This document shows, one piece after another, positions 10,495 to 21,119 of a DNA stretch of 31,780 nt. This DNA is from Schoenoplectus triqueter. Lineage: Eukaryota; Streptophyta; Magnoliopsida; Poales; Cyperaceae. The stretch is from the NCBI GenBank assembly GCA_964058805.1, contig CAXKVV010000292.1, positions 1 through 31,780 of the forward strand. The letters run 5' to 3'. Every line of letters begins with the position of its first letter. Position 1 is the stretch's first letter. The notes under the pieces are model-generated. The model saw only the letters and a list, made by a program, of their open reading frames with translations. It ran no database searches and was not told the origin of the DNA. The translations under genes were made by a program, and so were the position numbers.

Positions 10495-10965
10495 GCTTCT
10501 CTTGTCTTTGGTGCCGGTTATACAAAACCGCGGGTGCCTGGTCTTGAGAAGTATAAGCTTGTGCCGGCTATACAAAGCCGCGAGTGCTTACTTCTGTTGA
10601 CTTTCAAAAAGGATAAAATAAAAAGGGATCAAGTAAGTTTTAAAAGTTGCAAAGCCACATAGGTTTCAAAGCAGAGTTTGTTCCTAAAATGGTCTTGTCC
10701 GCACCCTTGCATGTACGTCTTTTTACTGACAATTATCTTTTGCTAAATGCATCTTTTCATTCTGTTGTCACTTAAATTAAATAAAAAGAAATCAGATTAA
10801 AAATTAGGGTTAGATGCGTATTTCTCTTAACCTTGTTGCCGGCTGATACTAAGCCGCGTGTGTCGGGTTTAGAGTTTGGTGCCGGTTAGTACAAAACCGT
10901 GTGTGTCGAACTCTACCATTTGCAAGGTTGGTGCCGGTTAGTACAAAACTGCGAGTACCAACTTT
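10495..10965. repeat. five-copy hairpin repeat with conserved core and covarying stems
   Basis: Cores lie at 10510-10538, 10561-10587, 10835-10864, 10878-10907 and 10930-10959. Each reads roughly GTGCCGG(T/C)T, a short loop, A(A/G)CCG(C/T)G(N)GTGYC. The inner stem is GGTT/AACC in copies 1 and 4, GGCT/AGCC in copies 2 and 3, and GGTT/AACT in copy 5. Outer stems differ per copy but stay complementary: CTTCTC/GAGAAG; AGAAGT..AAGC/GCTT..ACTTCT; CTCTTAACC/GGGTTTAGAG; TAGAGTTTG/CGAACTCTA; AAGGTTGGT/ACCAACTT. Neighbouring copies share one arm, so copies 1 and 2, or 3 and 4, cannot both close their full outer stems. I do not recognise the family; transposon subterminal repeats or a structured RNA are both possible. 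Confidence 0.7.
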
Positions 10966-10980
10966 TAAACTTGTAATTGG

Positions 10981-11180
10981 CTCAATTTGAGCTCAATTGA
11001 TCCTCAAGAATGAATAAATTTATATCTTGTGAAGATGAAGCTCTAAACACACTTTGATTGAATCTGTGTTAAGCCTTGACTAACACAGTATCAACTTAAA
11101 ATAATTCAATAATCAGAAGTGTGTTTAGGGATAATCATAAAACGAATTCTGAGAAGAAATTAAGCTCAAATTAGTCTGAT
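10981..11180. mobile_element. fold-back (MITE-like) element with nested stems
   Basis: Nested inverted repeats are directly visible: AATTTGAGCT (10984-10993) with AGCTCAAATT (11163-11172); CTAAACACACTT (11043-11054) with AAGTGTGTTTAG (11117-11128), 12 of 12 bases; and CTGTGTTA (11064-11071) with TAACACAG (11081-11088). The text between the first and second pairs also aligns imperfectly. No clear target-site duplication was found, so the class is open. Confidence 0.65.
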
Positions 11181-12160
11181 TGACAAATGAAAGAAAAGTC
11201 AAATATAAATATTCCAAACCTTCAGGACATTTGTGCAAAAAAAAAAACAGTCAATTCTAAAAAAGGGGGGAGGGTTATATTCTTGTTCAAAGCAATGTCA
11301 CCTTTCATACTCTCCTCTAAAATCTCTATTTTCATTCTTGCACATGTACATGTTTTCAAAACTGACATCACCATGCCACTAATCTTTTTTGAGCATGCAG
11401 GTTTGGAGTTTGAATGATATTGCTCTCAAGTCTCAACCCTTGAAGTATACAAACAGTGAACTGGGTGCTGCATTCACATTTTTGTAATTCAAAGATGTAA
11501 TTTTATAAATAAATGGATAATGTTTGTGTAATTTTGACTCGAATAATTAAACTGCAAAGCATTACTGTATATTATTTCATGGACTCTATATGCATCTGTT
11601 TAAATTTTGAACTGTATCATGGCTAACAGTATGATCTGATACTATTGTTAGGTTGGTTCTGAAATAATTGGTATATATGAGCTGTTGTGTATAGGTTGGT
11701 ATTAGCTGACGACAAATTTTACATAAATTATTTGTATGAATGTTCTATGTAGACACGCATGTAGATTATGTAATCCAGTTGATATCTAGAACTATATACG
11801 TTGGCTCTATCAAACACTCTTGCATTAATTGGATCCAGTAATCAAAATTCGACCTTTTTAAACATCAAGGAAAAATGTAAATAATATACTATGAATATAA
11901 AAGGAACAAATTTTGGCACTTGACCCAAGCTAAAGTTTAGAAGGCTTGTCTCGACAGCAAAGTTGGACACAACTAAAATCCAATATATCTTTTCTGCACA
12001 AAATAAAAGGAGAAATAGAGTTTGGAGAACCAATCCGCTAATCTGGTCCAACATCAAGAAAGAGAAAGGTGCATGACCGGCCCAGTGTACGACACAGAAA
12101 AGCCCAAATTCGAAAATAAAAAGGAAATTTAAACTCAAACCCATTGGTTTAACCTTTAAT
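11181..12160. other. intergenic DNA, no gene seen
   Basis: The frames at 11187-11417 (+) and 11842-12144 (-) have no recognisable domain and ordinary AT-rich intergenic composition. Nothing else was detected. Confidence 0.5.
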
Positions 12161-13245
12161 AAAAAAATTCGAAATATAAAAATTTATAAATGCATAAAGT
12201 TCAAGCAAAATAATAAAATATAAAGTGTCCTTCTTAAAATAAAAACTAAAATATTTTCTTCTAAAAATAAAATTAGCAAAAAATGTTTCCTATATTTTCT
12301 TCTAAATAAGTATTTTAATAAAAAAAATTACCAAGTTGTTAATGGTTAAATTTTAAACTAGATAGAAATGAAAATATCTTTTAAAAATACAATAAATCAT
12401 TTTCTCAAAGGAAATAAATGAATTATATAATAACAAAATTCAAGTCAAACTTATATTTCTTTTTAAGTAAAATAAATAAGCGTAAACATATAAATATTCC
12501 TAAAATATCCTTTTGGCAAATAAAGTAAAATTATCCTAAAAGAAAGCATAAAAGAATAAATCAAGAAAAGACATATAATAATAAACACGATGATAATATG
12601 CATGTAAACAAATAAATCTTTTTTTTAAAAAGTCATAAAATAAAAATATAATATAAATATATATATTTCTCATTCAATAAATCAACTTGAAAAATAAAAT
12701 AAACTTCAAATAGAAATGAAACAAAATAATAAAATAAAACCAAAATATAACTTTTATTCAATAAATCAACTCGAAAAATTAAACAAACTTTAAACAAAAA
12801 ATAGAAATATATAACTCTTATTCAATAAATCAACTTCAAATTAAATAAACTTCAAATAAAAATATAAAAAATATATGACTCTTAAAAAAATAAAAAAAAG
12901 AGTAAAGATAAATATGTAAATGAAAAAAAAAAGAGTAAAGATAAATATGTAAATGAAAAAAATAATAAAATAAAATAAAATGTAACCCTTTCAACTTCTA
13001 AATGAAAAATAAGATAAATATAAATAAAATTGGACACATAAATAAAATAAAATAATTGAAAGAACTTTCAGCGAAATTAAATAAACTTTAAAATATCAAA
13101 ATTAAAAATAAAATAGATAAATAAAATAAAAGAACACAAATTAAATAAAATAACAAAAAAATAAAAGACATCATCCCTTTCATGAAAAAAATTCAAATAA
13201 AAATAAATCAAAATCAACTCGAAATAAAAAAAAAATAATTATTGA
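12160..13245. repeat. A-rich, strand-skewed low-complexity tract with minisatellites
   Basis: About 1.1 kb in which the plus strand is dominated by A in AAATAAAATAAA words. Inside are three copies of a unit starting ATTCAATAAATCAACT (12672, 12756, 12820) and two exact 33-bp copies starting AGTAAAGATAAATATG (12901, 12934). No coding potential. Confidence 0.7.
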
Positions 13246-13256
13246 TGTTGATACTT

Positions 13257-13740
13257 GAGTTAGTAAAGAGGTTTAACTCAATGTCTCGTATCTCAAAAAT
13301 TATTCAAGACTCTATATGAATCATTTAGACTCTGAATGCCTAGATTTATGAATTGACGTGACGCTTCAGATTCATAATCTAGAAGAACAGTAAAGACCAA
13401 GAAAGGGGTCAAATCTCGTCTTTCTGGTTCACCAGATCTTGTTGCTGAGCGGACAGAGCGCTTGCGTTCACATCCTGTATCTTAGAAGATTTACCTTGAT
13501 CTTGAAATTTGAGTTGGTAAAGAGCCTTAACTCAATATCTCGTATCTCAGAAACTATTCAGTATCTCTATATAGATCATCGAGATATCTGAATGTCTAGG
13601 TCTATGAGCTGGCATAGCGATTCATATTCATGATCTAGAATATTAGTTAAGATGATCAAAATCTTCTCCGTCTTTCTGATAACCAGTTCTTGATGCTGAG
13701 CTGATATAGTGCTTCAAGCTTCACATCTCACATACTGATA
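13257..13740. repeat. diverged ~254-bp tandem duplication
   Basis: Two head-to-tail copies start with GAGTTAGTAAAGAGG (13257) and GAGTTGGTAAAGAGC (13511). They stay recognisably parallel through CTCGTATCTCA, the TCTAGAA region, CGTCTTTCTG and TGCTGAGC. No open frame persists through either copy. Probably duplicated non-coding or old transposon DNA. Confidence 0.75.
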
Positions 13741-13741
13741 T

Positions 13742-13830
13742 TCACATGGTCTGAACTGTCATTAATCGAGGCTCATAGTCTAAGTTGCCATTAATGGAGA
13801 CTCATGGTCTGAACTACCATTAATTGAGAT
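13742..13830. repeat. ~30-bp minisatellite, three units
   Basis: Three successive units of the form TCA-(CA)T-GGTCTGAACT, NNCATTAAT, NGAG (31, 29 and 29 bp) follow directly on the 254-bp duplication. The third is followed by a partial fourth. Confidence 0.75.
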
Positions 13831-13839
13831 TCACAAAGT

Positions 13840-14198
13840 GTAGACTACTTTGAAAAGTTCATATCTTTCATGTCCTTACTCACAACAACCACTTAAAATT
13901 GCTTAGCTATTCTATTTATTTTTCCTTTCATAATCAGAGGTTCCTCGGCTTCAAAACCCAGGGTAATTAACAATGGAGGCTTGCGTCCATTGGAATCTTA
14001 AAGACCCATAATTTCTAAAAACCTTTAAATGTGCATTTCATATTCCAATATAAACCCCTAATGCAACTTAGAGGGATCTATGTGTCTTATTTCTGCAATT
14101 CATCGTCCAGTTTCTTTTTCAGAACAGTGAAAGACGCGAAAAATGATCGCATAGTATTTCGAAAGAACTTTTATTTATTTTATTTTTATGTCATTGTG
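13840..14198. other. intergenic DNA, no gene seen
   Basis: Ordinary AT-rich non-coding sequence; the frame at 14031-14225 has no family resemblance that I can see. Confidence 0.45.
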
Positions 14199-14199
14199 G

Positions 14200-14679
14200 T
14201 AGGGCCGCAAATTAATCGAATTTGATTGAATTAGCTAGTGTTTGAGTTTGATTTAAAATAATTTCGAACTAAATTGAACTCGAGCTAAATCGAACTTTAA
14301 TAAAAATCAAACTCTAAATAAGCTCATTATTTTAGGTTTTATATTTATTTTAATATTATGATAAATAATTAGAACTAAAATAATTAATATTTTATTAATT
14401 TTATATTAAAATTATAAAAATAGCTAAAATTTAATAAATTAATAATATTTTATTAATTTATAATAAAATAATTATATTATTACATATATTATTGATTAAT
14501 TATTTAAAAATATTCATAAATAACTACATATCGAACTATTATGAATTGAACTCAAACTAGTTCATTAAAAAGTTACCAAATCGAACTGACAAAAAGGTCG
14601 ATCAAACAAACCAAACTTGAACTAAAATCGAATCGAATACCGAACGAATTACGAACTACGAATTTTTCTTGCAACCTTG
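14200..14679. mobile_element. degenerate hAT-like element of a second family
   Basis: The left end TAGGGCCGCAAATTAATCGA is mirrored on the minus strand at the right end by CAAGGTTGCAAGAAAAATTC. Subterminal GAACT/AGTTC and TCGAA words occur in inverted orientation (CGAACTAAATTGAACTCGAG at left, AACTTGAACTAAAATCGAAT at right). The interior is very AT-rich. No 8-bp duplication is preserved. A related fragment lies near 21280-21365. Confidence 0.5.
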
Positions 14680-16442
14680 CTAGTTATTTAATCTTGTAAT
14701 TTATAATTATGCGACCTGGAAGGCTCTTGGAGACTGTTAGGATTAGAATCTTATCTTTACTAAAAAAATATTAAATTTTAGTATTTTACATTTTAACCAT
14801 CTTCTTTTCCTGATTAATAACTATTTCAGAATAGTTACATTCTAATTATTTTAAAATTTCGACATTCACGATTTCATGTAGAGTTGTCTATCACACTAAA
14901 AAATATTTTTTAAGATAATTATTACTTTACTTCTGCACATTTTTTTAAGGACGGATACTCTTGAAATGATATTTCTCATCAATTATAATGGAATAAGTTA
15001 AAAGAGAAAATAAGATTATAGATCTATTTTTAACTTATAAATTGATAGTATTTCAAATTTTATATAGGGTGAATATCATTCGATGATTAAACAAATACCA
15101 TCAGATTTTACAACGGTCATTATTCAATGAATTTTAATGAACTATTAAATAATATTAAATTATTTATGAAATTTAAAACATAATCAATCTAAAACTTATA
15201 TATATTACTAAAACTTATTCTTTTGAGTCATAAGTCGGCTGACAATTTCACTGTCAAAATTATGGAAATAATCATCCTCAAGTGATCCCTCCCCATTTTC
15301 TTTACAAGGTGAATAAAATAAATTTCACTCGTTTTGCTCAATCTGAGCTTAGTAAATAATTCACGCTTCACGGTTGAGAGTTGAAGCTAGTTAATAATTG
15401 ACATTTAGAGAACTTAAATAATTTGAGAATCAACTGTAAAAGGTTAAAGAATTCCATTGTCCATCTAATAATGGTCGACAATCAGACATGCAAGTATTTG
15501 ATACTTGGTTGGGCATCGTTTTATTTTCCTATCTTTATTTTCACACACGTGTCTTTTCTATTGGATGAATCCAAAAAGAAATTATCACGAGAGATGTACT
15601 TTTGACCTTTTATTTTGTACGGATTTATTGACAACGACAAACTTTGTACATATAATATTTTCTCAAATAAATAGGAAAAAATAAAGAAAAATACGTGTAC
15701 AAATTACAAATATATTAGTCAGCTTATGGGTTGGTTGTTCTTATTGCATTGATCCCATCCGATCAAAGAAATATAATTTTACGTTATAGAAGATCCCCGA
15801 CAATGAGATTATGAGTATAGAGGAATTTGATTATGCTTGTTTCAAGTTCAGATAAACGTGGAATTTGATAATTTTAATAATAGCTTTTTAAATAATTCAA
15901 AAATATCAACAAAAAATAGTAATATTTTTGGATTTATATATTGAATGTATTTTTATTCAAGCAATTTAAGTATTGTTTGTTATTTTTAGAAAAAAAAAGA
16001 AAATATTAAATTTAGGCCATTAAAAATTTCATACGATTTTATCGGATTAATCAAATGTTTTTAAAATAAAATTTTAATTGACTACTGTTTTTTTTTTGTC
16101 AAACTACCTACTGCAAACTTCCTGTCTTTTACAGTTTTACTTCAAGAGTCGAAGGTGGTGATTTATATCCGAAGCACGAGTATTAGTTCTAGATTTCTAG
16201 TTGTACTCTTGTTTAAGTTAGAATTAGAATGAAATTCAAGCAATTTATAATTCTTTACTTTGTAAGGAGAATTGTGCTCGGAATGGATAGCCGTTTTTTT
16301 GCCCAAGTTCAATCAAAATTGAACAATTGGAACAGTAAGGCTACTTTGTTTTCATTAATAAAAGAAAATTAATTACTATTTACAAGATATATACACAAGG
16401 GGTCAATTTTTGTTTTCTATAAAGTTGTGTTAATTCCCTTTG
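14680..16442. other. intergenic DNA, no gene seen
   Basis: AT-rich; no supported frame, RNA gene or delimited repeat was recognised. The frame at 15423-15605 is not gene-like. Confidence 0.45.
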
Positions 16443-16602
16443 GAATTTTTAACAGTAAGAAAATATAGTAATGTTGATTAAAAAAAGAAAAAAATAGAAT
16501 ATTTAACAGTAAGAAAATATAATAATGTTGATTAAAAAAATAAAAAAATAGAATTTTTAACAGTAAGAAATAGTAATGTTGATTAAAAACAGAAAAATAA
16601 AT
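16443..16602. repeat. 54-bp minisatellite, about three units
   Basis: Units start at 16443, 16497 and 16551 with GAATTTTTAACAGTAAGAAA or a close variant. Each continues with TAGTAATGTTGATTAAAAA and an A-rich tail. It lies about 470 bp beyond the stop codon of the SET gene. Confidence 0.85.
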
Positions 16603-16937
16603 AAATAACGGTGATCGCTCCTAGTACGAGGACTTGTCCAATTTCTGCTGGCCTTTTTAACCTTGGTTAAGGTTACTAGCACTTTTACTGTCAATAATCT
16701 TCTTTCATACGTTTGCACTGATGTTGTTGCATGAGGTGATATTTAACAAACTCTATATTTACACTATATATAATTGTATGACGTTGTATTCAAAATTGTA
16801 TTTTTTTTTAAAGCCAAAGGTACAAAAATTGTAGCATCAGTTCATCACTTCGGGAAAGGACAAGGCTCTACCAAAAGTCTCATCTTCTAGTCATATAATG
16901 AGCAAAGATAACTCTTAGAAAAGTAATATTAAGTTAA

Positions 16938-16943
16938 TTTATT
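16938..16943 (-). terminator. candidate polyadenylation signal of the SET-domain gene
   Basis: AATAAA on the minus strand, 131 bp downstream of the stop codon. This is a plausible distance for a plant 3' untranslated region. Plant signals are loose, so other sites are possible. Confidence 0.4.
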
Positions 16944-17073
16944 AGAAGGAACATTTATACCCTCCAGGAAGCAACACACCTTGTGTTAGTCAGCCATGAA
17001 ATAAGGTACTTTCATAAGTTACTAATTTAGAACTCATGCCCAACAAGTTTGCCATGAAAAAAGGTAGCACTTG

Positions 17074-20000
17074 CTAATAGTGTTCTTCTGCACACAGCGC
17101 CAGTACATGTTGTGCCTCTCTGAGGAACAGTTTTGTAAACTGCTTTTGGCCTCTCCGGTACACTAAACTTGACCAATAATTTCTCCTGCTCTCTTTTTCA
17201 CTGCAACATATGTAAAAGGAACTGATAAGAAAAGAACGACCAAATAATACCTTAAAAACATTAATAATGTAGAAATATTAGCAATAATTTCAAATAACAA
17301 CCATCGGCTCCAGAACAAACAGCAGAGAAAAAGCCAATTTGTGATATAAGATGGTTGAACCATCTAAAAGTTGAGTGTCAATTACCATTGAAGTTCGGAA
17401 TTGAATTTATGAAGCAGCTTCAAGTCCTGTTCCTCAGTTCCAGAGCCTTCTTCAAGACCCATCAACCTTTAAAAAATTACAGTGAAACAATAATGAAGAT
17501 AAACAGCTGAAAGCACATGAAAATTTCTTTTTCTTATTTTTTCTTTTGTGTGTGAGTTTTTTTTTTTTATGTGTGGGGTGGTGGGTGGTGTTATAGCTGA
17601 TGGTCATCATACTTGGAAGAAAGAAGATCCACAAGCAACTCGAAGGCCCCCAAATCCCCACAAACTTCCCAAATAGCTGCTTGCACCTCCTTGTCAGATG
17701 GCTCCGAGACCTACTCAAAAAATTACCAGCGACATAGTGTAACAAAGGGGAAATTTTGATGCATGTAAAAATCACATTAAATTTGAAGAGAATGACAGGT
17801 ACATGTCACATTAATAAAGTATAAAAACCATATCAATTTCACCCTTGAGCTGAGAAGGGAATGATATAGGTGATATGTTTATCTTGAATGACTTACAGAT
17901 TGTTATTATTTTTATTTTTTTTGCAGGGTTGCGTGATATTTTGAGACTTCATATGATTGATTACTAATGTAGTTCTACCATAAGATGTTGTTTACCTCGG
18001 CAAGCATAGAAGCAACCCGATCAATCTCATTATCTTTCATAGAGATCGTACGCAAGGTGGCCATAAATTCCTCAGGAAAAACCAGTCTATTCAGGTATGA
18101 AGGAGCTTTTCTTTCACCACTCCAGCTGAAATTAGAGAGCTTAGAAGCATACCTGGTACTGGTATCGTGATTTTTCTCACTGGTACTGACAAAACCATTA
18201 TCAAGCAAGGTTTTTGGTAGAAGGCATCTCATTCCAGCATTCTAGAAGAGGGAAAGGAAAAAATGATATTTAAGAGCATTCTTATCATTGGTACTGACAA
18301 ATGCAGAAAAAGTGAACATTTAAGAGAATCTAGTTTATGTGGAATAATAATAAACAACTGACAACCTGAATCTCTAAGAGCTTTGATTTTTTGTCAGCTG
18401 ATGTAACATGCTCGAGTGCTTCCACAGGATAATGCACCTAAATAATTACCAACCATCAATATCAGGGGGTAATTTTGTAAACATAGCACTTTTAAAAGTA
18501 TATCTTTACAGCATAAGAAGGTATAGATCAAATCTTAGTTGAGCTTAGCACTCTACAAGATATAATTTCCTAAGATCACCTGTCATATACTTGAATATAT
18601 TCGGTAAATATTATTGCAATTTAAACAAAAAAGTAAAGATTACAGATTTATACCATTAGATAATCATCAGGGTTCCCATCAATTACAAATCCATAAAGAT
18701 ATAATAATTCCTGATTACGAATAAGCAAATAAACAAAAGTTAGATGACAATATAGATTCCTATAGCATTGCCAGCGGGTAGGTATCGTTAATGATAAAAC
18801 ATACCTCATTTCCTTTGTTTCCATAGCTAATATTTATCTCCTTGTGAGCACAATCATACTTCTCAGCTTAAGAATTCAGTGAAAATTCAGAAGAATCAGA
18901 AAATATAATTGGAATATGGGGTTGAACTCATTTGAATAAAATTTGAAACCTGTACCAAGAAGAAGATACATTGAATTGGGTATCCCTGACACAGTACCAG
19001 ACGAATCTACCTCCCATGTCGCAACAGCTTTAGAGCCTGCAATAGCACCTTCAAATCAAAGAGATATACAAGATATAGGAGTTGTGAGTTTGGATCCTAA
19101 GGCCTCCAGTTATGAGTTTGGACTTTGGATCCCTTACTAATGATGAATGATCTGAGATATCCATATGCCAAATTTTATAATATTTTTTCCCCAAAAGTAG
19201 GACTAACCATGATTGCAGAAGTCTATTGCTGGAACCAGACCCTCCACCCAAATAGGCTCTCCATTTCCTGATTCGCCGCAGTTGCACTCCATGCCATCAG
19301 AATCCTGACCAAAGCAATTCAGGAGTTCTGTAAAAGAAGAAAATAGAAATGTGGGAACTAACAAAGTACCAACCTGATTATCACTGTCATGCTCATGATG
19401 TGATGTTTCGGCGTCATGCTCCTCTTGAGAATTTGGAAATACATATGAATGAGGCATTGGTATGTTCAAAGCTCGAGTCCAGAATACTGAATTTGCCCTA
19501 AGAAAAACACACAAACACTAACATTCATGCCCTGATTTATGAAACTATGAATGACTATTTTGTAACACAAAGCTTGTAAGAAACTTTAATTGCAAATGAA
19601 AATTCATTAGAGATAAATGATATACCAAAGGAAATCTTCATATTGTATTTCTCTAGTTCTGTAAAAGAAAGAATGAATATGATTTAACACACAGAATACA
19701 AACTTTCCAAGAAAGAAAAAGGGTTTGATTAGCCATATTGACCTTTCCAATTGGTGCAACTGTAAAAGCTCCTCCACCAAACCTTTCACTTTTTTGTCAT
19801 ACAGGTCTTGCAATGATTTTCGCTGCAAAATAACCATTTTTAATACTAACAAATAAATATGGACATAACAATCTCTTAAATAAACTGTCACATTTTGACA
19901 CTGCACTTGGTGTACAACATAACGAATAACCTGTAATGTAGTGGCACGGTACAAGGTTGTCCCTTTCAGTTCAGAGAGTTCATCATCCGTGAACCAGAGA

Positions 20001-20948
20001 GGGCTCTGGAATTTTCTGGGTAGCATATCAAAGTACCTATATGTTCACCAGTTTTAAAAAAAAAACTTAAAAAAGGAAGCTATTTCATACACAACACATA
20101 TTTCAAACACATGTATCCCATGAAGCAGTAGACAGCAACTTTGAAAACCCTCATTTCCTCCCATCGTGTGCTCACAAACAAGTTCAAATTGCCCCTCCAA
20201 AATTAATGCCTTTATCCGCAATAATAAGAAGCAACAGTTGCGGCAGTTTCAGATGAGAATTATCAAGAAATGGGGCATTTTTGCATTGATTATGAGAAAA
20301 GGAAGGTGGCACAAGCTAATATCTTGCACTTCATATATGGTGACATCTAGTTTTGCAATGCAAGCATGGACAATTGACATCACTTCACAGTAAAGAGTGT
20401 AGTTACTAATTACAAAAAATATCATACGGTTTCCAAAGGGAGTCAGGACGGATACTCTCTACCAAGAGAAACAGCATAACCAGAAACCGATCATCGACCC
20501 CACCTTGCTCAAACAGAGCCCTGCAGGTGGGCCCCAATATGGGGTCTTGTAGCACTCTCATAGGAGTGATAGCCAGGTCAAGAGGCACTGCCATAACAAC
20601 TCCTACAAAGTGAATTTCCAAATATCAATAGAAATTACAATGCGTAAAGAGAAAAAAAAAAAACATAGCCGCTCAAGAGAAGTGCACAAAAGAGCAAGCA
20701 CCATTTTTCGGATTGCATGAAGAGGAGGCGAACACACCAAATCCTTTGTCTGAACCGCATGGTTGAATTGTGCAGTCACGAAGCTCTGCCCCATTTGCCT
20801 AGGTTTGAATTAGAGAATTGTTAGGGAAAGAAATATGGGCGCATGTACCGTGGTAGAGAGGAGATTGTTTTAGGGAGAATACCTGGAGCCATTGAAGAAA
20901 GACATGTAGCTTGGATGCTGCATCCGACTCCGATAGGAGAGTAGCCAT
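17074..20948 (-). CDS. SET-domain protein-lysine methyltransferase, Rubisco-LSMT/SETD-like, 16 exons
   Basis: Exons: 20948-20883, 20798-20702, 20602-20428, 20036-19931, 19822-19743, 19658-19626, 19497-19374, 19304-19208, 19036-18956, 18866-18805, 18710-18654, 18437-18366, 18241-17996, 17710-17613, 17466-17386, 17200-17074. All junctions are GT-AG and in phase, giving 1602 nt and 533 residues. The N-terminus has FLQWLQANGAELR; the SET domain opens at DKGFGVFA (39-46), has DFCNH at 255-259 and ISYGNKGNEELL then YGF (299-315), matching the cofactor and catalytic motifs of the LSMT-type SET clade. A substrate-binding-like helical C-terminal half ends with LVYRRGQKQFTKLF. Family members methylate lysine (or histidine) on non-histone proteins using S-adenosylmethionine; the substrate here is unknown. 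Residues 210-244 form a His/Asp/Glu/Gly-rich insert. No transit peptide is obvious. An in-frame upstream Met at 21119 would add 57 residues but would bypass the likely TATA box. Confidence 0.9.
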
Positions 20949-21066
20949 CACTTGTTCGACAAAATGCCGGAAAGAAATGCCAGTACCAACAGCAGGTGCA
21001 CAGTATTTACCAATCGAGCTTCTTTTTCTACTTCCTCTTGTTGTACTGGATCGGGTCGGTGCACAC

Positions 21067-21078
21067 ATATAATATATT
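21067..21078 (-). promoter_or_regulatory. candidate TATA region of the SET-domain gene
   Basis: The minus strand reads AATATATTATAT about 120 bp upstream of the chosen start codon. This gives a leader of roughly 90 nt and supports the start at 20948 over the longer in-frame alternative. Confidence 0.4.
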
Positions 21079-21119
21079 CCTCTCGAAACACCGGCAGGGG
21101 TGAAAACCGAAACCAGCAA

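Noticed and set aside
10495..10965. CRISPR-like array reading of the five hairpins
   Set aside because: Spacing is irregular, the repeats vary, and this is plant nuclear DNA; the structure is better described as covarying hairpins.
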